A stretch of 64,000 bases of DNA from Solirubrobacteraceae bacterium (lineage in GTDB: Bacteria > Actinomycetota > Thermoleophilia > Solirubrobacterales > Solirubrobacteraceae): the NCBI GenBank assembly GCA_030447505.1, contig JAUJOT010000001.1, forward strand, positions 1 to 64,000, in the 5' to 3' direction. A program made the translations under genes and the position numbers. Below the pieces are notes generated by a model. That model was not told the origin of the DNA. It worked only from the letters and a program-made list of their open reading frames with translations, and ran no database searches. Below, piece after piece: positions 54,966 through 62,187 of the stretch; position 1 is the first letter of the stretch, and each line of letters opens with the position of its first letter.

Positions 54966-56066
54966 CTAGGCGACGTCGCGGAGCTTCTGGGCCTCCGCGA
55001 GGGACTGCAGCTTCTTCAGCGACTGGTTCTCGATCTGGCGGATGCGCTCGCGCGTGACGTTGAACGTGCGGCCGACCTCGTCGAGCGTGCGCGGGTGCTC
55101 GCCGCCGAGGCCGTAGCGCAGCTCGAGCACCCGGCGCTCGCGGTAGGAGAGGTTCTCCAGCGCCTCGCGCAGCGCCTCCTTGGTGAGGATCTCCGCGGCG
55201 CGCTCGTACGGGGACTCCGCGCGCTCGTCGGCGATGAACTGGCCGAACTCGGACTCCTCCTCGTCGCCGACCGGCTTCTCCAGCGAGACCGGCGCCTGCG
55301 CCGAGCGCTTGATCGAGTCGACCTCCTCGGGATCGATTCCCGTGACCTCGGCGATCTCCTCCGGCGTCGGCTCGCGGCCCAGCTCGGTGACGAGCTTGCG
55401 CTCGGCGCGACCGATCTTGTTGAGCTTCTCGACGACGTGCACCGGGATGCGGATCGTGCGCGCCTTGTCGGCGAGCGCGCGGGCGATCGCCTGGCGGATC
55501 CACCAGGTCGCGTAGGTCGAGAACTTGAAGCCCTTGCGATAGTCGAACTTCTCCGCCGCGCGGACGAGGCCGAGCGTGCCCTCCTGGATGAGGTCCAGGA
55601 ACGGCAACCCCTGGTTGCGGTAGTTCTTGGCGATCGAGACGACCAGGCGCAGGTTCGATTCGACCATCTTCTGCTTTGCGTCGAGATCGCCGCGCTCGAT
55701 GCGCTTGGCGAGGTCGACCTCCTCCTGCGCCGTCAGCAGCCGCACCTTGCCGATGTCCTTCAGGAACAGCTGAAGCGAGTCGGTCGTCATGTCCGGCTTG
55801 AGGTCGATCGCCGCCTTCTTGCGCGCACGGCGCTTGTCGGGCGCGCGCTCGACCGCGTTGGCTGCCTGGACCGCCGGATCGATCTCCTCGACGAGCTCGA
55901 TCTCCGACCGCTCCAGGTAGCCGTGCAGCTCCTCGATGTCGGATTCGTCGAGATCGATCTCCGCGACGGCGCCGGCGATCTCGGCGTACGTGAGTACGCC
56001 CGTCAGCTGACCCTTCGCCACGAGACCCTTGATCTCTTCGAGTTCCTGCAGTTCGGCTACGGACAT
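54966..56066 (-). CDS. rpoD: primary RNA polymerase sigma factor (RpoD/SigA)
   Basis: A 366-residue group 1/2 sigma-70. Region 1.2 ([21 protein letters not shown]), region 2 ([26 protein letters not shown] and the [18 protein letters not shown] stretch), region 3 ([20 protein letters not shown]) and region 4.2 ([27 protein letters not shown]) are complete. The short acidic N terminus lacks a long region 1.1. Completeness and the RpoD-type motifs point to the housekeeping factor, but a close SigB-type paralogue cannot be excluded. ATG 56066. The 226-nt upstream region to the divergent small gene is A/T-richer and holds the promoter. Confidence 0.93.
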   Translation of the reverse strand: MSVAELQELEEIKGLVAKGQLTGVLTYAEIAGAVAEIDLDESDIEELHGYLERSEIELVEEIDPAVQAANAVERAPDKRRARKKAAIDLKPDMTTDSLQLFLKDIGKVRLLTAQEEVDLAKRIERGDLDAKQKMVESNLRLVVSIAKNYRNQGLPFLDLIQEGTLGLVRAAEKFDYRKGFKFSTYATWWIRQAIARALADKARTIRIPVHVVEKLNKIGRAERKLVTELGREPTPEEIAEVTGIDPEEVDSIKRSAQAPVSLEKPVGDEEESEFGQFIADERAESPYERAAEILTKEALREALENLSYRERRVLELRYGLGGEHPRTLDEVGRTFNVTRERIRQIENQSLKKLQSLAEAQKLRDVA

Positions 56067-56292
56067 TGCATTCGCTTTCGCATCGTGCTTGGGACCCGTA
56101 TCAGTCCCACCCAGCGTTCGTATGGGGGGCCGGGGAGGCTTCCCGGAGCAGCTATCGCAACGCCAACTGTAGCGTGCGTCGCCGGGGCAGTTCTTCAAGA
56201 GTCAACGACTTCTTCGAGATCTGCTAGCGCGCCGTCTGCGTTGTTTGACGCTCTGCGACGGGAGCGCGCAGAGCGCGTGACATCATGCGCAG

Positions 56293-56673
56293 GTGGCCGA
56301 ACGACAGGACTCCGAGCGCGAAGTGCTGACGAGCCTGCCGCGGTCGCGGCCCGTACGCCGCAGCGCGAAGCGTGACGACCGGGCCGACGCGAAGAACGGC
56401 GCCGGCGCGTCAGATCGGCGAGCGGCGGCGAAGCCGGCCGCGCCGACCGCGACCGCGACCGCGGCCGCCGAGCGAGGCACGGCGCCCAGGCGCAAGGTTC
56501 CCGCCGGCGGCTACGCGGCGCCCCCGAGGTCGCGCGCCGACCAGTCACCGGGCTGCGCCACCGCAGACCTGCTGAGCACGACGATCCAGGCCGCCGCCGA
56601 GCTCGCCCAGATCGGTCTGACGGTCGGCCGCCAGACGCTGCGGTCGATGCTCGACCGGCTGCCGAAGCTCTGA
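56293..56673 (+). CDS. small basic/Ala-rich hypothetical protein
   Basis: A 126-residue protein from GTG 56293. The first 85 residues are low-complexity, rich in Arg, Ala, Lys and Pro. The last 35 (CATADLLSTTIQAAAELAQIG, then RQTLRSMLDRLPKL) form a likely amphipathic helix pair. No family is recognised. It may bind nucleic acid or membranes by charge, but this is only composition. It is divergent from rpoD. Confidence 0.55.
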   Translation: MAERQDSEREVLTSLPRSRPVRRSAKRDDRADAKNGAGASDRRAAAKPAAPTATATAAAERGTAPRRKVPAGGYAAPPRSRADQSPGCATADLLSTTIQAAAELAQIGLTVGRQTLRSMLDRLPKL

Positions 56674-56711
56674 CCCGCCCGGACGTCAACGCGCGGATAA
56701 ACGGTGTAACC

Positions 56712-56862
56712 TGGGCGCCTGCCGAGTCTCCGCGCGGCCTGCGTGCGGAGAGCGGGGGAACCATTGCGATCCGCAGGACGGTGGATCGCCGGGGCGAATC
56801 GGCCTTCTGTCTGGCCGTAGCGCTTGGAAAGCGCGAGCCCGTCAGCTCACCCCGTAGGCCGC
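56712..56862 (+). promoter_or_regulatory. c-di-AMP riboswitch (ydaO/yuaA type)
   Basis: In order, the leader carries CCGAGTCTCC, GAGCGGGGGAACCA, CGGGGCGAATCGG, a variable stem, and the 3' signature GAGCCCGTCAGCTCACCCC followed by GTAGGC. This matches the element at 15886-16060. It ends 15 nt before ATG 56878, so cyclic di-AMP probably controls the RlpA-like gene. The 5' limit is approximate. Confidence 0.88.
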
Positions 56863-56877
56863 CACCAACAATCAGAT

Positions 56878-57606
56878 ATGCCGGGGTTCTCACGCGATCG
56901 CGCGATCTTCGTCGCCGTGCTGTGCACGGTGCTCGCGGCCTGCGCGGATGGTGCCCGCGCGGCTCCCGATACCGGTGGCACTCGGATGCCCGACGTCATC
57001 CCGACGACGACGGGCGGCGCCGGCTACGGCGACCCCGCCACGCAGTCGCTCGTCGTGCGGCCGATCGCCGTCATCGGGACACACGTCGTCGCGCGCGGGA
57101 CGATGCCGGGCCGCGCCCGGCGCGTCGTGATCCTGCAGCGCCTGGACAAGCGCCGCGGCTGGCGCAACGTCGCACGAGCACGGGTGCGCTCGACCGCGCG
57201 CTTCGAGGTGCGCTGGCGCGCGGACCGCAGCGGGCGGATCCGGCTGCGCGCGATCCTCGCGCGCCAGCGGCGCACAGCCGCCGCCCAGCCCCCGCCGATC
57301 GCGACGGTCAGCGTCTACCGCCCGGCCCTGGCGACCTTCTACGGCCCCGGCTTCTTCGGGCAGCAGACCGCCTGCGGGCAGACCCTGACGCCCGAGCTGC
57401 ACGGCGTCGCGCACAAGCGGCTGCCGTGCGGGACGCTCGTCGCAGTCATGTACCGCGGGCGCGAGATCGTCGTCCCGGTGATCGACCGGGGCCCGTTCAA
57501 CGGCGACTACTCGTGGGATCTCGCGCAGGCGACCGCCGACGCGCTCGGCTTCAGCGGCGCGGGCGAGATCGGCTACGCGCGCGCCGACGCGCCGCCCGCG
57601 TCGTAG
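56878..57606 (+). CDS. RlpA-like double-psi beta-barrel secreted protein
   Basis: A 242-residue protein. The N terminus is a signal peptide with a lipobox-like VLAACAD. A beta-rich domain of about 110 residues follows (VVARGTMPGRARRVVILQRL). The C-terminal double-psi barrel has ATFYGPGFFGQQTACGQTL, the AHKRLPCGTLVAVMYRGR stretch and VPVIDRGPFNGDYSWDL, which are the RlpA hallmarks including the acidic Asp. RlpA proteins bind or cleave peptidoglycan glycan strands. ATG 56878 lies just behind a c-di-AMP riboswitch, parallel to the Rpf-like gene. Confidence 0.9.
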   Translation: MPGFSRDRAIFVAVLCTVLAACADGARAAPDTGGTRMPDVIPTTTGGAGYGDPATQSLVVRPIAVIGTHVVARGTMPGRARRVVILQRLDKRRGWRNVARARVRSTARFEVRWRADRSGRIRLRAILARQRRTAAAQPPPIATVSVYRPALATFYGPGFFGQQTACGQTLTPELHGVAHKRLPCGTLVAVMYRGREIVVPVIDRGPFNGDYSWDLAQATADALGFSGAGEIGYARADAPPAS

Positions 57607-57615
57607 CGATCGGGC

Positions 57616-58152
57616 TCAGCCCTCGACCTGATATGTCGGCCTGATCGCGGCACGTGCGAGCGTGTTGAACGTCAGGTTGAAGCCGACGTAGGCGGGCGAG
57701 CCCTCCTTGGGGATGTCGAGCGACTCGGCGCCGACGGCGAACACCGTGTAGACGTAGCGGTGCGGAATGTCCCCGGCAGGAGGCGCAGCGCCGCCGTAGC
57801 CGAACTCGCCGTAGTCGTTGCGGACCTCGACCGCGCCCTCCGGCAGGCCGGCCGGACTCGCCCCGGTCGGAAGCTCGGTGACGTCGGCCGGGATGTTGAA
57901 GACGACCCAGTGCCAGAAGCCGCTGCCCGTCGGCGCGTCGGGATCGAAGCACGTGATCGCGAAGCTCTTGGTCTCCTCGGGGAAGCCGGACCAGCGCAGG
58001 TGCGGCGAGGTGTTCTCGCCACCGGCGCTCGGATGCGCGTGCCGCGCGGGTTGCGGTGCGCCGTCCTGCAGGTCGTCGCTCTCGACGGAGAACGACGGCG
58101 CCGCCGGCAGCAGGTCGTGCGGATCGGGTGCTGTTGCTCGTTGCAGGGACAT
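57616..58152 (-). CDS. PEBP/YbhB-YbcL family protein
   Basis: A 178-residue phosphatidylethanolamine-binding-protein homologue. The ligand-site motifs [21 protein letters not shown] and [26 protein letters not shown] are complete. Bacterial members bind anionic small ligands; the role is not defined. A TATCGT box lies 6 nt before ATG 58152. The 3' end is 10 nt from the convergent RlpA-like gene. Confidence 0.9.
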   Translation of the reverse strand: MSLQRATAPDPHDLLPAAPSFSVESDDLQDGAPQPARHAHPSAGGENTSPHLRWSGFPEETKSFAITCFDPDAPTGSGFWHWVVFNIPADVTELPTGASPAGLPEGAVEVRNDYGEFGYGGAAPPAGDIPHRYVYTVFAVGAESLDIPKEGSPAYVGFNLTFNTLARAAIRPTYQVEG

Positions 58153-58190
58153 CCCGCGACGATAACCCACCGCGGCGCAGACGCCCGGGG

Positions 58191-58196
58191 TACCGT
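58191..58196 (+). promoter_or_regulatory. -10 hexamer TACCGT
   Basis: It ends 8 nt before ATG 58205, but GGGGAG also lies within those 8 nt, so a short leader with a ribosome binding site is possible. Confidence 0.4.
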
Positions 58197-58204
58197 GTGG
58201 GGAG

Positions 58205-58948
58205 ATGGTGTACGTCGCCGCCGGGATCGCCGCCGTCGCCGCGCTCGCGCTGGCGTGGTTGACGGGGGTCCGGCGGCTGCTGAACGGCTCGCGGCGGATC
58301 GCGCGCGCGGTCCTCGTCAGCCCCGCGGAGCACACGACGATGGACGACCGCGGCGCCGTGCGGTCCGTCCAGGCAGCCGATCTGACGCTTGCGCCCGGGG
58401 TGCTCGAGGAGATCTGGTCGCCGACGAACCTCGAGCGGCTCGCGCGCACGTACTGGCGCTTTCTGTCGCGCTGCACGCTCGGACTGATCCGCGTGCAGTA
58501 CGACGAGGACGAGCGCGCCGTCGTGCTGCTGACGCGCCCCTTCGTGCTGCTGCGCTTCCACGCGCCGCAGTACCGGATGGACGCCACGCGCGGGCTCGTG
58601 CGCTGGCGGATCGCCGGCGGTGCGCTCGTCTCGCGCGCAGGACACGAAGGCGACGGCTACCTGCAGATCGACGTCGAGCGCTGCGCGCGGACCGACCGCG
58701 ACACGGCGCGCGTGCACGTCGAGGTCGAGGTCGCGAACTTCTATCCGGCGCTGGCGAGCGCGATCGCGCGCTGGTTCTACTCGGTGACGCAGTCGCGCAT
58801 CCACGTGATCGTCACGCACAGCTTCCTGCGCTCGCTCGCCAAGCTCGACCTCGCCGAGTCCGTCGTCGGCCGCTACGCCGCGCCCGACGACGGCGCAGCG
58901 CTGCCCGACCCGCGGGCGCACGAGCCGCGCGAGTCGAGCGCGGCCTAG
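58205..58948 (+). CDS. conserved membrane-anchored hypothetical protein
   Basis: A 247-residue protein with one N-terminal transmembrane helix ([21 protein letters not shown]) and a soluble remainder that includes [20 protein letters not shown] and [34 protein letters not shown]. No family is recognised with certainty. The pattern of aromatic and basic residues recurs in thermoleophilian and other actinobacterial hypothetical proteins as I remember them. The last 4 nt overlap the convergent small gene. Confidence 0.65.
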   Translation: MVYVAAGIAAVAALALAWLTGVRRLLNGSRRIARAVLVSPAEHTTMDDRGAVRSVQAADLTLAPGVLEEIWSPTNLERLARTYWRFLSRCTLGLIRVQYDEDERAVVLLTRPFVLLRFHAPQYRMDATRGLVRWRIAGGALVSRAGHEGDGYLQIDVERCARTDRDTARVHVEVEVANFYPALASAIARWFYSVTQSRIHVIVTHSFLRSLAKLDLAESVVGRYAAPDDGAALPDPRAHEPRESSAA

Positions 58949-59346
58949 ACGACCGAGTCGGCCACGGCGACGAGCTCGCTCAGCGCCCACGGGCCCTGAC
59001 CGGTGAGGCGCAGGTGCAGGCCCTCGTGCTCCCACGCGAGCTCCTGGACGGGACGGAACTCGGGCGCGGCCTCGGCGAGCGAGGCGTTGCGGTAGGCATA
59101 GCGCCCCGCGGCCGTCGGCTCGGGCAGGCCGCGCTCGGGCGGCGGCTCGAGCCCGGCGTAGAGCGTCAGGCGGCCAGGCGACTGAGGCCGCGAGACGTCG
59201 AGGTTCCACTCGACCTGGACGGCGCCCGGGCCGCATGCGACGACCTCGACCCAGCGCGTCAGCGGCAGCGCCGCCGACGGCAGCGGGACGCGGCGCCCGA
59301 GATGCTCGTCCGCCGCAGCGATTCCATCCAGGGCCTCGCGCTCCAT
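58945..59346 (-). CDS. conserved hypothetical protein, 133 aa
   Basis: A soluble protein (PSAALPLTRWVEVVACGPGA, VQVEWNLDVSRPQSPGRLTL, LAWEHEGLHLRLTGQGPWAL) with a probable beta-sandwich composition and no recognised family. A TACGAT box lies 6 nt before ATG 59346, consistent with a leaderless single-gene transcript. Confidence 0.6.
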   Translation of the reverse strand: MEREALDGIAAADEHLGRRVPLPSAALPLTRWVEVVACGPGAVQVEWNLDVSRPQSPGRLTLYAGLEPPPERGLPEPTAAGRYAYRNASLAEAAPEFRPVQELAWEHEGLHLRLTGQGPWALSELVAVADSVV

Positions 59347-59367
59347 GCGGCGATCGTACGCGCCGGG

Positions 59368-59469
59368 ATGACCGAGTCGGCCGCGTCGCGTCGCGTCGCA
59401 TCGATGCGGCCACTGCTCGTGCTGCTCGCCGTGATCGCCCTTGCGGTCGTCGAGTGGGCGGCCGACTAG
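59368..59469 (+). CDS. possible 33-aa single-pass membrane peptide
   Basis: A short open frame from ATG 59368 with Arg/Ser residues followed by a hydrophobic run (PLLVLLAVIALAVVEWAAD) and a stop. Codon third positions are mostly G/C, but there is no clear ribosome binding site. It overlaps the convergent reductase stop by 4 nt. It could be a real microprotein or chance. Confidence 0.3.
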   Translation: MTESAASRRVASMRPLLVLLAVIALAVVEWAAD

Positions 59470-60248
59470 CCCTCGTGCTCGAGCGCGTAGCGCGCGAACA
59501 GCTCTCCCGCGTACTCGCAGAGCGAGAGCAGCGACAGCGCGACGGGCGCGCCCAGCAGGGCGTCGTCCATGATCGACAGCGCGCCGGCGCCGGCGGCGAT
59601 CTGCGGGAACGTCGTCAGAAAGAGCTCGTCGATCAGCCCGGCCGCGACGAGCGAGGCGTTGAGGTGCGGGCCGCCCTCGCAGAGGATCGAGCGCACGCGG
59701 GTCTCCTTGCGCAGCTGCGCAAGCGCCGCCGCCAGATCCACTCCCCGCGGGAAGCGCAGGTACTGCACGTCGGCGCCGACGCCGTCGATCGAATGCTCCG
59801 CCGCGGTCACGATGACGACGCGCGAGTCGGGATCCTGCAGCAGCGGCAGGTCGGCCGCCAGATCGAGCGAGCCGCTGACGACGATCGCCAGCGGGTCGGG
59901 CTGCAGGCCGGCGAGACGGCGCTGCTCGCGGCGCTCGGCGTCGCGCACCATCCGTCCGTAGCGCTCGACGCGCAGCGTCCCGGCGCCCACCATGATCGCG
60001 TCGACGCGCGTTCGCAGGGCGTGGAAGAGCTGGCGGTCGGCGACGCTCGAGATCGGCGCCGTGCGCCCGTCGACGCTCGCGCGGCCGTCGGTCGTGTGGA
60101 CCATGTTCACGGCGACGTGCGGGCGCTGCGCGGTCGCCAGGTCCCACGGCCGAAGCTCGGCGACGAGCTCGTCGGCGGTCAGCTCGGCGGCGTATGGCAG
60201 CAGCAGCCGCAGCGCGACGGGCGGCTCGTTGCGCGCCGGCCCGCTCAC
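59466..60248 (-). CDS. RibD C-terminal-domain reductase (DHFR-like)
   Basis: A 260-residue protein of the RibD_C / dihydrofolate-reductase-like family. The fold core is PHVAVNMVHTTDGRASVDGRTAPISS, DAIMVGAGTLRVERYGRM and SILCEGGPHLNASLVAAGLIDELFLT. There is no deaminase domain, so it is a stand-alone reductase using NAD(P)H, possibly on a pteridine or flavin precursor. The GTG start overlaps the flavin reductase stop (GTGA), making the two translationally coupled. Confidence 0.87.
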   Translation of the reverse strand: MSGPARNEPPVALRLLLPYAAELTADELVAELRPWDLATAQRPHVAVNMVHTTDGRASVDGRTAPISSVADRQLFHALRTRVDAIMVGAGTLRVERYGRMVRDAERREQRRLAGLQPDPLAIVVSGSLDLAADLPLLQDPDSRVVIVTAAEHSIDGVGADVQYLRFPRGVDLAAALAQLRKETRVRSILCEGGPHLNASLVAAGLIDELFLTTFPQIAAGAGALSIMDDALLGAPVALSLLSLCEYAGELFARYALEHEG

Positions 60249-60742
60249 GTCGCCGGGTGACCGGGCTCGATGACGGCCTTGACCTCTTGGAAGTAGATGT
60301 TCTGCTCGCCCTCCTCGTAGTGCACCTCGAACGGCTCGAGCCAGAAGCCGACATGGTCGCCGAGGTCGTGGCGCGCGAGGATCTCGCCGGCAAACCAGCT
60401 CGGGCAGCGGTCGAGGATCGGCAGCCCACGCGGCCCGGGATGCCACTCGCAGCGCTCGAACTTGTCGATCTCGTCACCGGTCTCGCCGCCGAAGAGCTTG
60501 GCGAGCGCCAGCTGGGAGCGCGGCACGAGGTGCACCGCAAGCGCCTCCGCGCGCAGGGCGAAGCGGTAGGTGCGGTTCTCGCGCGACAGGCATGCGAGGA
60601 AGCGCGCCGGATCGAAGCTGCACTGCGTCGCGAAGCCGATGACGCAACCCTCGCGCCGTCCGCCGTCCGAAGCGGTGACGATGAACAACGGGTAGTCGAG
60701 CGATCCGGCGAGCTTCAGGAAGGTGGCGCCGGCATCGGTCAT
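60245..60742 (-). CDS. flavin reductase-like (FMN-binding split barrel) protein
   Basis: A 165-residue protein of the flavin reductase family. The opening (FLKLAGSLDYPLFIVTASDG), the flavin-contact CVIGFATQCSFDPARFLACLS and the HLVPRSQLALAKLFGGETGDEIDKF region are typical. It probably reduces FMN or binds it as a cofactor. A TAGCTT box lies 8 nt before ATG 60742. The coupled downstream reductase suggests both act on one pathway. Confidence 0.87.
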   Translation of the reverse strand: MTDAGATFLKLAGSLDYPLFIVTASDGGRREGCVIGFATQCSFDPARFLACLSRENRTYRFALRAEALAVHLVPRSQLALAKLFGGETGDEIDKFERCEWHPGPRGLPILDRCPSWFAGEILARHDLGDHVGFWLEPFEVHYEEGEQNIYFQEVKAVIEPGHPAT

Positions 60743-60750
60743 CGCGTAGC

Positions 60751-60756
60751 AAGCTA
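60751..60756 (-). promoter_or_regulatory. -10 hexamer TAGCTT for the reductase pair
   Basis: Read on the minus strand as GGGTAGCTTG, it ends 8 nt before ATG 60742. The identical decamer occurs in the divergent promoter at 60783-60792. Confidence 0.5.
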
Positions 60757-60785
60757 CCCGGTGTGGCCTGCGTGAAGACAGCGGG

Positions 60786-60791
60786 TAGCTT
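60786..60791 (+). promoter_or_regulatory. -10 hexamer TAGCTT for the sugar-phosphate operon
   Basis: It lies within GGGTAGCTTG, ending 8 nt before ATG 60800, without a ribosome binding site. Confidence 0.5.
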
Positions 60792-60799
60792 GAGGGCCC

Positions 60800-61741
60800 A
60801 TGACACGACGGCTCATCGGCGTGGACGTCGGCGGCACCAAGATCGCTGTGGCACTGCTGGATGGAACGACGCTGCGCGAGCCGGTGCTCCAGCCGACGGA
60901 TACGAGCAGCGCCGAGGCACTCGTCGCGCAGATCGTCGCGGCCATCCGAGCGGCCGGCGACGTCGCCGCCGTCGGCGTCGCGATCCCATCCGTCGTCGAC
61001 TGGGAGACAGGCCGGATCCGCTACTCCGTCAACATCCCGCTGCAGGACGTCGCGCTGCGCGAGGTGCTGCGCGAGCAGCTCGGCGTGCCCGTGTTCGTCG
61101 ACAACGACGCGACGTGCGCCGCGCTCGCCGAGGCCTACGACGACGACGGATCGCTCGTCGCCCGCCACCTCGTGATGTTCACGGTCGGCACCGGCGTCGG
61201 CGGCGGGATCGTGATCGGCGGGCGCGTCTATCGCGGCGCGACCGGCGCAGCCGCCGAGATCGGGCACACCGTCGTCGGCGCCGATCTGCGCCGCGCCCCG
61301 TTCGCGCACGCCGACGACTTCCCGCAGCCCGGTTCGCTCGAGTCGCTTGCCTCGGGCACTGCCCTGAACGAGATCGCCGGCGAGTACGGCGTCCCGCCCG
61401 GCCGCGTGATCGACGCGGCGCGCGACGGCGACGCCGGCGCGATCGCGGCGCTCGAGCTGCTCGGCCGCCGCCTGGGGATCGGCATCGCCAACGCGATCAA
61501 CGCCTTCGACCCGGATCTCGTCGTCGTCGGCGGCGGCGTCTCGGCGGCCGGCGAGCAGCTGCTCGAGCCGGCGCGCGCGGAGGCGGCGCGCTACCGGCTC
61601 AAGGGCGTCGGCACGCGCACCGAGATCCGGCGTGCGCGCTACGGGCCGCTGGCCGGCGTGCGCGGCGCGGCGCTGCTGGCCGGCCAGGAGCTCGAGTCCG
61701 AGCGCATCGAGGCGGCGCGCGCGGCGCAGGTTGCGACGTGA
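60800..61741 (+). CDS. ROK-family sugar kinase, probable glucokinase
   Basis: A 313-residue ROK protein. It has the phosphate motif VDVGGTKIAVALLDG, the catalytic Asp in PVFVDNDATCAALAE, GTGVGGGIVIGG, AAEIGHTVVG and the adenosine loop VVVGGGVSAAGEQLL. The usual ROK zinc motif with three cysteines (CxCGxxGCxE) after the GH is missing and replaced by ADLRRAPFAHADDFPQPG. Since the rest is intact and the next genes handle hexose phosphates, glucokinase is the likely role. The stop overlaps the RpiB start (GTGA). Confidence 0.85.
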   Translation: MTRRLIGVDVGGTKIAVALLDGTTLREPVLQPTDTSSAEALVAQIVAAIRAAGDVAAVGVAIPSVVDWETGRIRYSVNIPLQDVALREVLREQLGVPVFVDNDATCAALAEAYDDDGSLVARHLVMFTVGTGVGGGIVIGGRVYRGATGAAAEIGHTVVGADLRRAPFAHADDFPQPGSLESLASGTALNEIAGEYGVPPGRVIDAARDGDAGAIAALELLGRRLGIGIANAINAFDPDLVVVGGGVSAAGEQLLEPARAEAARYRLKGVGTRTEIRRARYGPLAGVRGAALLAGQELESERIEAARAAQVAT

Positions 61742-62187
61742 GGATCGCCGTCGGCATCGATCACGCCGGCGCGCCGCTGCGCGAGACCGTCATGCAGGCG
61801 GTCAGGGACGCCGGCCACGAGCCCGTCGACCTCGGCGAGCACGACGACTATCCGGACACCGCGCTGGAGATGGGGCGCGCGATCGCGGCCGGCGCGGCAG
61901 GCCGTGGAATCCTCGTCTGCGGATCCGGCGCAGGGGTCTCTGTCGCAGCCAACAAGCTTGCGGGTATCCGCGCGAGCGTGTGCCACGATCACTACACGGC
62001 CGGCCAGAGCGTCGGCCACGACGACTGCAACGTCCTGTGCCTCGGCGCGCGGGTCATCGGGCCCGCGATCGCGGCCGAGTTGACGGCGGCCTTCTGCGCA
62101 GCGCAGTTCAGCGGCGAGGAGCGCCATGTCCGCCGCCTCGGAAAGGTCTTTCAGATGGAACGTGACGGGATGGAGGCAAGCTGGTGA
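61738..62187 (+). CDS. rpiB: ribose-5-phosphate isomerase B
   Basis: A 149-residue RpiB/LacAB-family protein with GIDHAGAPLRETV, the active-site GILVCGSGAGVSVAANK with its cysteine, and CHDHYTAGQSVGHDDCNVLCLGARVIG. It interconverts ribose-5-phosphate and ribulose-5-phosphate in the pentose phosphate pathway. The GTG start overlaps the kinase stop and the TGA overlaps the next GTG, so the three genes are translationally coupled. Confidence 0.93.
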   Translation: MRIAVGIDHAGAPLRETVMQAVRDAGHEPVDLGEHDDYPDTALEMGRAIAAGAAGRGILVCGSGAGVSVAANKLAGIRASVCHDHYTAGQSVGHDDCNVLCLGARVIGPAIAAELTAAFCAAQFSGEERHVRRLGKVFQMERDGMEASW

